A DNA stretch of 64,000 nt, taken from assembly GCA_036429605.1 (NCBI GenBank), contig JAVFKD010000004.1, positions 248,001 through 312,000 on the forward strand, in the 5' to 3' direction. Under the pieces are notes generated by a model that was given only the letters and a program-made list of their open reading frames with translations, made no database searches and was not told where the DNA came from. Positions 22,856 through 33,128 of the stretch are shown here, piece by piece (within the stretch, counting starts at the first letter, position 1; the number at the start of each line of letters is the position of its first letter). Made by a program: the position numbers and the translations under genes. Origin of the DNA: Cladobotryum mycophilum (lineage: Eukaryota; Ascomycota; Sordariomycetes; Hypocreales; Hypocreaceae).

Positions 22856-24437
22856 ATGGCTTTCTCTTCGGCTATCTCAACTTCCACCAAGGCCGCAGCC
22901 AAATTTCTTACCGGCAGCAAGCTCACCGTTGGTCACCATGGTCTGCGGTAAACATTATGATGCTAACCCAAGATCCAGGCTTTCTCAGCATGCCGGATTC
23001 GAAACCTTACGCTACGCAGCTATCAATCTCAGAATCTTCTCAAAGAGGTATGGCATCTCACCCCCGCACAGGAATCACATGTTGACAATGTTCCTGTCAT
23101 CCAGTATGGTATCCCCGTACCACAAGGAATCGTAGCGCAAAGTCCAGCAGAGGTGTATGATGCGATACACAATATCAGTTTGTGCCACTTTTTAGACGAA
23201 AGTCAAAGTAAGAGTTAACACGGGCGTAGATCATCTCTGCGTTTTAAAGGCACAGCTTCTACATCCAAGACTAGGCAATGCTCCGTTTGAGAGCGGCTTG
23301 CGAGGCGGTTACCATACCGTCCAAACGCCCGATCAAGGAAGAGATGTAGCTTCCAGGATGCTTGGCCATAAGATTATCGAGCATGAGCAAGGTAATGTGG
23401 GGACGGCAGTCAATCAAGTCTATGTATCGAAACACACCGCTTTTCGAGACAAGTGGTACCTAGCGATGACCGTTGATCGCGAACATTACAGCCCTGTCAT
23501 CATAATATCCAAAAACGGCGGTGAAGATGTGCAAGCCATAGCAGAGAGGCACCCAGAAAGCCTGTATTCGTTCAATTTCAGCCTCTCACAAGGCATTACT
23601 CAAGACTTGGTTGCTCAAATTTGCGCTACTGTCGGCACATCATCTCAGGAATCTGCCAATCTTCAGAAGATCCTCGTGAATCTCTATACGATTTTCAGAG
23701 AAAAGGATGCTACGCTTTTGGAAGTCAATCCTTTGGCTGCATCCGACGATGGAACATTGACCTGCTTGGACTCGAGATTCAGCTTCGACGATGACGCCAC
23801 ACGGAGACAGCCCGACATATTTAGTCTCCGCGACAAGGACCAAGAAGTCAAAGACGAGGTAGAGGCAGAGAAATATGGGCTTGTTTATATAAGATTGGAT
23901 GGAAACATTGGAAATATTGTCAACGGAGCGGGTTTGGCCATGGCGACGAATGATGCCATTGGGCTTCATGGTGGTGCGAGTGCCAACTTCTTGGATGCCG
24001 GCGGTCAAGCCACAAAGGAGACAATGCAGCAAGCTCTGGGGATTGTGTTGAGGGACGAAAGAGTCAAGTCTGTGCTGATCAGCATTTATGGTGGTGAGTC
24101 TCGTGGCGGAGGCCTTTGACCTTTCCAACCGTCATCACTAAATGTTGTCACAGGAATAACCAGGTGTGACATGATTGCCGAATCCATCATAGGAGCCGCC
24201 CAGGAGATGGACTTGTCTGTTCCGATTGTCATTCGGCTGCAGGGAACCAACTCTGTAGAGGGTTTGAAGCTTGTAAGTGGTGAATGATTGCTAATGCCTG
24301 CCGTTTGCTCGTCTTTGTCCTTTGGTGTGCCTCCGCTAACAGACCCTCAGCTTGCAGATGCGAATTTGGGTCTGCATGTAGAATCCGATTTCGGTCTGGC
24401 CGCGCAAAGAGCCGTAGAACTTGCAAATTCTTCTTAG
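22856..24437 (+). CDS. Succinyl-CoA ligase beta-subunit-like protein (ATP-grasp)
   Basis: A multi-exon gene. The opening ATG at 22856 starts a Ser/Ala/Lys-rich likely mitochondrial presequence. Splicing then gives RSYQSQNLLKE, YGIPVPQGIVA and KAQLLHP..LRGGYHTV, the N-terminal ATP-grasp part. The long exon 23298 onward holds LLEVNPLA, GLVYIRLDGNIGNIVNGAGLAM and GGASANFLDAGGQA, typical of the beta subunit. An intron after SIYGG (from 24095) joins to ITRCDMIAESI. A last exon from about 24356 ends LANSS at 24437. The enzyme couples CoA ligation of a dicarboxylate to NTP. Exon borders before 23240 are uncertain, since several 31-51-bp introns or micro-exons are possible. The usual KGxF stretch after KAQ is replaced by a divergent segment, so this is a paralogue or a divergent relative, not a standard housekeeping copy. 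The alpha-type partner lies at 31489-32770. Confidence 0.75.
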
Positions 24438-24866
24438 AAACAGATTCATGGCTAGATGCAAGATGCGTGCAGCCAAAGAACGCATCTTTATATACATGAT
24501 CTGAACAGTGATGAAGCAGTTGATCTCGTTCCGTGTGTGATATGCCCGAGACTCCCCGCCGATAGTGGGGGAAGCTCAGTTTAGGTAATGACCGAAGGAT
24601 CAACCGCTCCGCTGAGTGACATGGCGTCGGGGAGGGGTCATCAGGGAGCGTGCGAGCTCGATCCTTTCATCTGACTTGAATGTTGAGTCGGCAAGGAGTT
24701 TTGGATAGAAGACTTGTTTGAACAAGTGTCCTTTCATTATAATAAAGACCATACATCTTCCTGTTACACCTACCGGTTTCCAATTCACTGTCATCCCCTA
24801 GTTCTACCAAAAAGTCCAACTGACCAACTTCCCCTCATTACACCTAACTGATCACGAATCATCACC
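24438..24866. other. Intergenic
   Basis: A 430-bp gap holding the ligase 3' flank and the promoter of the acetyltransferase gene. Nothing else is supported. Confidence 0.4.
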
Positions 24867-25678
24867 ATGGCCAGTACACAAAAGGATGCAGCAGCCATCG
24901 AGCATGCAAAGACATTAGAAAATGTGCCCTGGTGCGAGGACTACGAAAAGATGATATCCGGCATGCTGTAATTATATCCTCCATATACAACACCGAGCAT
25001 TTCATTTCCCGTGGGGTAGACGACTAATTCGGTTGGCCGTTGTGCTCCTACAGTTATGAATCCCAAATTCCAGCGCTTGCTGAAGGGCGGTTTCGGGCGC
25101 GAAAGCTCATGCACAAGTACAACACCCACTTCCCCGAAGATGCCACCTCTGAATCTTTGGTTCAGGACCGGGAGAATATATTGAAGCAACTGTTTGGCAA
25201 GGTCGGCCCCGGTGCCTATATTGAACCGCCGCTCAATATTGACTATGGATGTAACATTTCCATTGGCGATTCATTTTACTCCAACTTCAAGTAAGTGCAC
25301 ACACACGGGCGACAAGTTTCTCGAGCGAGATCTACATACATTGCTAACAACCCGCGCTCAAGTCTTGTCATTCTCGACTGTGGATTGGTGACAATAGGTA
25401 ACCGTGTCATGTTCGGTCCCTTTGTCTCCATATTTGCGGCCACCCACGAGGTAGGTGTGCAGTCACGTCGCGAACTCATCGAGTATGCCAAGCCCGTCAT
25501 CATTGGGGACGATTGTTGGATTGGAGGAAACACTACAATCATGCCTGGCGTAACGATCGGAAAGGGCTGCACCATTGGCGCTGGCAGTGTTGTCACCAAG
25601 TCAATACCTGACTTTTCTGTCGCCTTGGGATCTCCAGCTCGGGTTGTCAAAACAGTGGATCCTGTGCCTGATCTCTAA
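24867..25678 (+). CDS. Maltose/galactoside-type O-acetyltransferase (left-handed beta-helix)
   Basis: Three exons (24867-24967, 25054-25290, 25363-25678) with introns of 86 and 72 bp give 217 residues. The N-terminal MAT cap domain reads VPWCEDYEKMISGMLY..LAEGRFRAR. It is followed by hexapeptide repeats (NIDYGCNISIGD, TIGNRVMFGP, PVIIGDDCWIGGN, TIMPGVTIGKGCTIGAGSVV). FAATHE supplies the catalytic His typical of sugar acetyltransferases that use acetyl-CoA. The closing GSPARVVK is canonical. Cytosolic; the acceptor in fungi is not known. Splice phases restore every motif, so the structure is solid. Confidence 0.92.
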
Positions 25679-25974
25679 ATGAAGCTCGCCACTTGTAAGC
25701 ATAATAAACATGAACAAGTATAAGTGAAGGGCATTGCTTCATAAAATGCTGTATAATAGTTGCTTCATTCCTTGATATCATACTAGGCAGTGCATCAGGG
25801 AATGAGCCACGAGAGAGCGAATGAACGCAACAGCACGTGATGGAGCTCTCTTTACATGCATGGCTACCTAGTCAGGCGTGAACCAATGCACAAAGCATCA
25901 AATTTGAACTGCAAAAAGTAAACTCTACCAATTCAAGCCACATTTTTATCACGAATTTTGTGACCACGATCATC

Positions 25975-26373
25975 ATGAGCATCCAATTCCAATCAGTGGT
26001 CCCAATCCTCCGAATATTCGACATCACCAAGGCCGAAGAGTTCTACCAAAATTATCTCGGCTTCACGGTCGACTGGGATCATCGGTTTGATGAAAACACG
26101 CCATTGTATCGCCAAATCTCGAGGGGCGGCCTCATTTTACACCTCAGCGAGCATCATGGTGACGGAAGTCCTGGGTCAAATATTCGAGTTATGATGGAGA
26201 GCGGCATTGCCGAGTATCACAAGGAGCTTACCGCCAAACAATACCGATACATGAGGCCCGGTCTTGATGAAGGAGTTGGCCCAGGAAGCTTGGAGATTTC
26301 CGTCATTGATCCCTTTGGAAATCGAATTGCATTCTGTCAAGACAAAAAAGATGAGACAAAGACAACGACATGA
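25975..26373 (+). CDS. Glyoxalase / bleomycin-resistance-fold protein
   Basis: An intronless 132-residue frame from the ATG at 25975. It has the vicinal-oxygen-chelate fold pattern: VVPILRIFDITKAEEFYQNYLGF, then a mid strand GGLILHLSEHHGDG and a final SLEISVIDPFGNRIAFCQ. The length equals the bleomycin-resistance (Ble/ShBle-like) subgroup, which binds a drug and is not an enzyme. Other members are lyases or dioxygenases. Metal ligands cannot be assigned confidently, so the activity is open. An upstream GTG in frame is not needed. Confidence 0.85.
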   Translation: MSIQFQSVVPILRIFDITKAEEFYQNYLGFTVDWDHRFDENTPLYRQISRGGLILHLSEHHGDGSPGSNIRVMMESGIAEYHKELTAKQYRYMRPGLDEGVGPGSLEISVIDPFGNRIAFCQDKKDETKTTT

Positions 26374-26696
26374 TGAGTATTGCCAACACGTTCTCGTGTC
26401 CTATTTTCGCCGTCTGGCTTACCCTACACGAGTTGGTGAGAAGCCATCAGATAGACATTATTTTATTCCTCATGTCTTGTTCGTCACAACAGTTCACGGG
26501 AGGTTTATTATACGTATCGATGAATACGAAAAAAATGAACATCAACTCCTAAAAAATACCCATGTTACACTGCTGCAGCGCATAAAGCTTCACGGTCCTG
26601 CCCTATATGCATCAATGCATCCCATTTCAATGTCATGACTTGCTCCGTCACTGCCAAATTTCACATAAGAACTAGTGCTACCAATATTCCAATCAT

Positions 26697-28381
26697 CTAA
26701 GCTCGGCGAGAAGATGAACGGGGCCAAGGAAATATGATCTTGTCTTCCTCTTCGGAATCCAGGTCTGCATTACCATCCATGCTTTGAATGTCCATGTTCA
26801 GAGTTGTCTGCCGTACGGTAGGTCTTCGAGAAGTAATTTCCAAGGAACTGAATTGTGAGCCCAGCTCGCTGATGGACGCAGTGTCGGTGTATCCAGCCAA
26901 TCCAACCGGCATGTACGAGAATGAGTTGGAGTCATGCCATCGTCCTTGTGGTTTCCTCACGTCGATAGACCTCTTGACATCCTTGCGGATTCGCTGAAGG
27001 ATATTGTCTAGAAGAAGGTCTCGGTCCCCAGCTTGATTGTCATCAAAGATGTCCGGAAACCGCCAGTTGGGGTAGAGATTTCCGTGACCTTTGCGAGTCT
27101 TGACGCCACTCTTGTGTTCTGAGAAATAATAGTCGCAAAGTCGGCAGGCCGGCTTGCTGACACCGATGTACTCCCAGTTATTCCAGAACCTAGTCACCTC
27201 GTTGCTCTTGATGTGCTCTAGCGCATAGTTCAGTACTAGAACTTCAGCATGAACCACGTGAGTGTGTGTCCTGTTCTCCAACTGAGAATTGATCGCGTTA
27301 TCAAGGTTGAAAGACTGCAGTTCCACTGCCTTTCTCTTATATTCGGCAACCTCTCCACCTGAAAACATTCGTCCAATGATGCCATCTGCATTCGTCTTCA
27401 CCATGCTCAATGGATTTGGGGCAGCACTTGCTGACAGAATCGCAGTCACCTTGAAGTCGTGGAAGAGATGGTTTAGCTGACGACTCATGCGGATGATGGC
27501 GTCGACTGCCAAGTAATAGGATCGAAGACGGCCAAGATGGTGTCGAAGGTTGATCCATGGCTCATGTTTGTCAATGTGTCCATCTTTGGATTGCTGGGAG
27601 ATGGAATCGATGAGTTGTGAATGTTTGGCGCGGTGATGGATCCATGAGATGATTCTTTCATAGGATGTGAAAGCTAATCATGCAATGTTAGAACTTCGCG
27701 TTTTCAACATCTTTTCTAGTTGATGAGACTTGCATTCATAATCATCTAGTTCTTTTTGCTTATGGAAATTGGTCATCTCTTTCAATTCCATTAGATCACT
27801 TCTGAGACTCGACTCTTGAACGCATAATTGGTCAGCTGGAGTGGTATTCCGTTGAACAAAAGACCTACCGTCTGAATCCGCCGAATACCTTCTTTCATGG
27901 TCTTCAATACATTTCTGAAGGTGGTTTGCCACTTGGCCGACATAAAACTCCACACGGCTTACGTTGTACCGAAGCACATGCCAGAGCAACGCCCGGAACT
28001 TCGTTCCCGGCAGGGTATGGGATGCCGCCACAATCGTCAGAAGCTTTGTGAGAAATACTTGGACATCTGGAACCTCGACTGGCTTCCTCCTATTCGAGCC
28101 CACAATGTAATGAACGCAGTCTGCTTCTTGCAGAACGGCAACGGCAGAGACAGTGTCGCCCCCTTTCTGGCTATCGCAGACTTGGGCTAATCTATTGACG
28201 AAGAATTGAAAAGTCCCTTCAGCATTGTCGGCATTATCGCCTGCAGCATTTGGCTCACGCTGAGGGCCGTCAAATCCTTGTCGTGCGTTTTTCAAAGCTG
28301 CCTCGAGCACGATGGGCTCATAGAATCGGCGCAGGAGCCTGCGACGGATGGGCAGCGGCTCTTTCACTGCCGATACCGTCA
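26697..28381 (-). CDS. OTT_1508-type deaminase-domain protein
   Basis: The coding part starts at an AUG whose A comes from the leader exon (28447) and whose UG starts at 28381, joined by a 65-bp intron (28382-28446) with a TACTAAC branch site. The N-terminal half (about 220 residues, 28381 to about 27730) is helical. A second intron near 27650-27735 joins to a frame continuing through RSYYLAVDAIIRMSRQL. The C-terminal half carries HVVHAEVLVLNYAL (HAE) and KPACRLCDYYF (CxxC), the zinc ligands and catalytic Glu of the cytidine-deaminase superfamily. The spacing matches the fungal OTT_1508-like group (PF14441). That group is expanded in fungi and proposed to act on nucleic acid in genome defence or conflict; the substrate is unknown. 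The tail is acidic then basic (DSEEEDK..RSSSRRA). The exact second-intron borders are uncertain. Confidence 0.78.
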
Positions 28382-28446
28382 CTAGAGGTGGAGATAGTTT
28401 GTTAGTACTGATACGGAAACCCGTAGATCATCGAGCGGTCGCTTAC
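28382..28446 (-). other. Intron that splits the deaminase start codon
   Basis: Donor GTAAGC, branch TACTAAC and acceptor CTCTAG on the minus strand. The exon before it ends in A and the exon after begins TG ACG. The leader between the TATA box and the donor contains no ATG in any frame. Confidence 0.6.
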
Positions 28447-28612
28447 TAGTCGAAGACGATACGATTGTCCCACTTTTGCAGAGATTTGCTCGTGGTGATT
28501 GCTTCGATTCCTCGGAGGTGGCTCCAGTTGATTTCAGCTGATTGATGGATGAGCAGATCGTGATCAAAGAATCCGAGTTTGTAAAAAGACTCTCCCAAAG
28601 CTCATCCGTACC

Positions 28613-28619
28613 TTTTATA
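28613..28619 (-). promoter_or_regulatory. TATA box of the deaminase gene
   Basis: TATAAAA on the minus strand, inside GTTTATAAAAGG. A start of transcription 25-35 bp downstream (about 28580-28590) leaves a leader without any ATG before the splice-made one. Confidence 0.45.
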
Positions 28620-30012
28620 AACCTCTTCGAGGGCCTCCCAACCCGAATTAATTACAGCCTTGTGTCGCTGCCCGGACGATATGAAGAACACAAGCACACT
28701 GCCGGCGTGGATAGGGGGGCCGCGCTCATCCGCAAGATCTAGAGAGACTACGACTTGGAAACAGCAGATGCTGGAAGTTGGGCTGCCCTTGACGGCCTAC
28801 AGCCTTACCTGGTCGAATGTTATTGGACGCCTGGTTGGGCGGCCTACTCATCGTGGGCCGTGGCTGTGGGTGGCCTACTTTTGCGGCCTGTAAGTGACAT
28901 GTTACGAAACGCACTGCATGACTGGAATATCCAACCAGAAGAGAGGGAGACCCGCAATTTTGACGGCCTACCGCGCCATCCTGGGCCTGCATTTTGACAC
29001 GCTTGCATGTAGCTCATATGCAAGTTTTAAGCGCGCGTTGGGATTACTATCAAATGTTTCAATCATCTTATTCCTTCCGGCCTTTATGTAGGCAGTGCAA
29101 CAATAAACGCCTTTTTCTCGCAAGGCAGCCAATGTCCAAAGCGCACGACCTGCAAGCATCGCCTACCAAAACACCATTTGCGCATCAACGAATCCTCCGC
29201 CCCTCAATGCTCACTGCTCTGAGGAGCCAGCACATCAAGCAGCGTCCTATTATATCGCTCGCCGGTACCCCCGCCCAGGAAATCGAAAACGCACACTGCC
29301 ACGCCAAAGGGCACATCCTTGGCCTCCCGCAGGAGATTAAGCAAGGGTTTGAAAAATGACACTGCCCAACTCGTTCCCTCGATAAGCCCCGATCTGCATT
29401 ACGCCTAGTGCTGTGTGGAGAACCGGGTGGAATCTTCTTGCCCAACCTTTCCAATGGTGTGCCATCATAAATCTCTGTGTGGTTCTTCTTAAGCAGCTTT
29501 CCTACTGTTTCCAACTTTCCCTTTTACTCCAGGAGTCGAGGGGACTTCATATAAGTAGCCTGGGATTTTTCATCATTAAATATTAGCTCTGTCTACCTAC
29601 CTCCATCACGAGTCGAGATCTTTGACAAAATATTGTCTCGGACCTTTGGTCATAGTGGTGCAGCAAGCATCCCGTCCAAGCTTCACATACTTCCTTGGCT
29701 TTCTTTCATATGGTGTGCCAATAGGTCCACCGTATCACTATCCCATACATACTGGTGGGACGAAGTTGCGAGATATCCGTTAGCGGTTGGATGACAACTG
29801 TCTGAACGTCCATCTCAAGCGGCTTGTGGGCACCTGCTGGCGACATACACCTCCCCGGCCCGGTCCTAAACGATACTTTATTTACTCCGCCGCGGGTGGG
29901 GGATGCAACTACTGTGATTGGTAAGATGGACTTGCTCTCTCCCATTGCGACTCAGCCATCTGCCGAAGTCTGACATGCTGGCAGTAGCTGAAAGACTACT
30001 TCAAGAACCACT
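28620..30012. other. 1.4-kb intergenic region
   Basis: The divergent promoter area between the deaminase gene and the zinc-finger gene. Frames on both strands (for example 28994-29359) have no recognisable content. Confidence 0.4.
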
Positions 30013-31033
30013 ATGTCATCCCAGGATGATTTCGGGCTCAAGCCCGGGGTCCATGACCCCATGATAGGAGATGGATCCGACATGGATGACGAGGGTGGTA
30101 TGTACAACCAGTCACCCGGCGTGGCAGTCGATCCCGCATTGTTTGAATATGGGAACCAATCCAGCGTGGTATATCAAGACGACACCCATACCATCGATCC
30201 GGGCCTCTTGCATGGATCCCCACAGCCAATGGACCAGTATTCTTCAGGTCCCATCGCCACACAATTTGGAAACTCCCAAACGGAGGCATAGTCGCCCGGA
30301 GGCTTGCCTGAGCGTCTTGGGGCCAGTTCTCTTGACCCAGTGCATATGAGTTCCAACTTGAGTATTGATGACTCTAACATTCCCTTAGCAGCAGACGAAT
30401 ATTACTCTTCTTCTTTTTCTTCTTCCTCGTCGTCTTTTGATTTTCTCATGTCTGATTTCTGCATCGGCCATACCTCCTCTCTGGCCGGTTCACCGGGTCC
30501 TTCCGGTAGCGTGAGCCAGCCCGGGCCATCAGAACAGCCCTCTCAACAACCCCCTCGTTCCTCAACGCCTACAGAACCAGCAACTTCTTTTCCTTGTCCC
30601 ATTGATGAATGTGATCGAGTTTTCCCGAACAAGGATCGACTAAGGTTAGTTGCTCTCTCAATCTCAGTCTACTCCCTTATTAGTCTCCGTTTTGTCTCGT
30701 TTTCTTCACCTTGTTGTTTTTCAGCGTAAAACTATATTGCGATATGAAGTTGCTACGGCTAACATTCCTCCCATACACAGGCGTCATATTCGCAAGCATA
30801 CCAAGCCAACAAAATGTCCCGTGCCAGGCTGTAATGAAGGAGGGGACTTTGGCAAGGCTATCAATCGACACGTTTGGACTAAACACCGTACCTGGGCAAT
30901 TGAAAAGGGATATCAAGAGATATCTGGTGAATGTGATACCTGCGGGAAGTTTTTTGAGAGGCAAGATTACATACCCCGCCACAAGCGCGAGGTTCATGGC
31001 AAAGAGAAGAGGCAGAGGGGTCCAAGGGGCTGA
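30013..31033 (+). CDS. C2H2 zinc-finger protein with an in-frame TAG in its N-terminal half
   Basis: Exon 1 runs to 30644 and exon 2 is 30781-31033 (136-bp intron). Three C2H2 fingers are visible: CPIDECDRVFPNKDRLRRHIRKH (split by the intron and rebuilt exactly), CPVPGCNEGGDFGKAINRHVWTKH, and CDTCGKFFERQDYIPRHKREVH. Before them lies a Ser-rich and Pro/Gly-rich low-complexity segment, as in fungal transcription factors. The frame from ATG 30013 is open to a TAG at 30289-30291 and then open again in the same frame. Three readings are possible. The protein starts at ATG 30346 (183 residues). A 123-bp GT-AG intron (30169-30291) removes the stop. Or the N-terminal half is broken. I favour one of the first two. 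The target genes are unknown. Confidence 0.72.
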
Positions 31034-31488
31034 TACCTGATCGTGGGGTTGTTTGGGCGCATGTATTTCCTTTTTGTTGGCTATGCTTTGCTCATGTGTT
31101 ATGACTTTCCTATATACTTAGTTGCTGCTGCTAAACATTTTTCTACAATACGTCTTCGAATTAAACCTGCGGTGATAAAAACTGACATGCTCTGGCCCCG
31201 TCTGATTTGAACGGAGGATCTGGGGATTCTTGCACCACCACCACCACCCTCGTCCCAACTGACTCTTGTCGTGGCCACGTGGCGCAAAATAACGTCTCGC
31301 AGATAGATGGATATACACGGTCTATTAGACTCAGATGCAGATGTAGTGAAGATAGAACCACCCCTCCCTCTACTATGGGAGTAAGCCAATCTTTCAAAGT
31401 TGGTTCTCCATATCTATGTCCCTCTAACTACATTGTATAAAACAAGACATGGCACATTACTCTCCACATTACTCTCCACATTACGCAC
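31034..31488. other. Convergent 3' region
   Basis: The zinc-finger gene and the succinyl-CoA ligase alpha gene converge here. No gene is supported. Two direct copies of TTACTCTCCACA lie at about 31457-31480. Confidence 0.35.
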
Positions 31489-32770
31489 TTAAAGCTTTTG
31501 CTCCAGTAGCTCCTTCATTGTAACACCCATGACGCCCGGGTGTGGAACCACCACCGCCCCGACATCCTCGAGTGCCTTTGCTTTGACGGCCGCTGGAATA
31601 TCTCTTGGAGTCAGGATAGCCCCTGCATGCCCCATTGTCCTCCCAAGCGGAGCTGTACGCCCTGCAACCATGGCGACGATTGGTTTGGGATTTGTGACCG
31701 AATTGCGGTACTCTTGGATCAAGTCTGCAGCCTTCAGTTCTGCCTCTCCACCGATTTCGCCAATGACTATAATGCCTTTTGTCTCTTCATGGTCGAAAAA
31801 CAAACGCAATCCGTCAACGAGTGTAGTACCTAAACTATATATTAGTTGACGGCTGTATTCCTGATAAGAGAGCCATTGGCACACTAACCGGGCAACAAAT
31901 CACCACCCATTCCAAACACAATACTTTGTCCCAGGCCCGCAGCTGTTGTAGCACTAACTGCCTCGTAACTCAATGTTCCAGACTTGGACACGATGCCAAT
32001 GCAGCCTCTTTTGTACTGCCTAAATGGCATGATTCCCACGCGACATTGTTCCGGTGCGATTATTCCTGGACAATTGGGACCAACGAGGCGGGTTTTGCTT
32101 TGCGTTCTCAACATCTCGTGAACTCGAAGCATATCGTGCACGGGGATGTGTTCAGCGACGGAGACTACCAGCGGAACTTCTGCCTCGATCGATTCCATAA
32201 TTGCCTTGGCGGCGAACTGGGCCGGGACAAATACGGAACTGACGTGAGGTTTTACTTGTTCCATTGCCTAGAAACCACGTTATTGGTGAATCATCGATGT
32301 GGGGTAGGTGAATCAAGCTGAGGGTATCTCACTTCCCGGACTGTGTTAAACACGGGCAAGCCAAGGTGTGTCTGACCCCCTTTCCCTGGCGATACTCCTC
32401 CTACGATGGACGTTCCATAAGCAATCGTGTCTTTTGCATTTGCAGTGGCCTTTTCGAAACAGTAAAGAGTTAGTTGACAGTGGACTGTTTGCAGCAAGAT
32501 CATGTATATTTACTGCTTTTCCCGTGAAGCCTATCGTATTGTTAGTGGTGTGCTGAAAGTATGGCCTAGATCATACATACCTTGATATATAACACGGGTG
32601 CTCTTTTCTATATGTAAATTGGCTATTGTGGTATCATAACCGTTTAACGTAGATGTGGAGAGACGGCGAGATGGTCGTTGGTACCCCAGGCTATTGCTTT
32701 GACTGACCAAACGCACTACCCGCCTAGCCATTCGTGATGTTTTTGATAACGACATATCCGAGAGAATCAT
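31489..32770 (-). CDS. Succinyl-CoA ligase alpha subunit, mitochondrial
   Basis: Five exons (32770-32581, 32530-32514, 32449-32333, 32267-31889, 31829-31489) give 347 residues. Exon 2 has only 17 nt and restores GFTGKA, the CoA-binding strand. The N-terminus (SKTSRMARRVVRLVSQSNS..RRLSTS) is a mitochondrial presequence. Then come GGVSPGKGG, RLVGPNCPGIIAPE, GIVSKSGTLSYEA and the phosphohistidine loop GHAGAI. All are diagnostic of the alpha subunit, which forms the phosphoenzyme and the acyl-CoA in the TCA-cycle ligase. The frame across every intron is exact. It may be the housekeeping alpha chain or a paralogue that pairs with the divergent beta-like protein 7 kb away; sequence alone cannot decide. 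Confidence 0.92.
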
Positions 32771-33128
32771 GTGCTGGTAATTTACCTGGCATTACCTGGA
32801 GCTGGTGTTAACATGGGTAACCAATGAAGATCCTGTTCTCGGTTATTTGGCCAACTTGGTGACCTCCACGCAGATGGAGGAGCATAACCCCGCCCCCGCA
32901 GTCGTGATGCATCGTCGATGGACCTAGACATCCATAGCCCGGGAATGTAAATAGCCGACTTGACACGAACAGAAACACAATTTATTTTACGGAATAAGAT
33001 TTTTAATTTCATCATCACTACATTTACTGCGACCTAAGGAGCGCTTCTACCAATGAAAGCTTCCATTCATACCATCTCGTCACTACCAAACAACCAAACA
33101 CTCAACATCAGTCGTCATACCTTATCTG
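32771..33128. other. Intergenic, promoter of ligase alpha
   Basis: A 360-bp gap between two minus-strand genes holding the alpha-subunit promoter and the terpene synthase 3' flank. No gene is seen. Confidence 0.4.
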
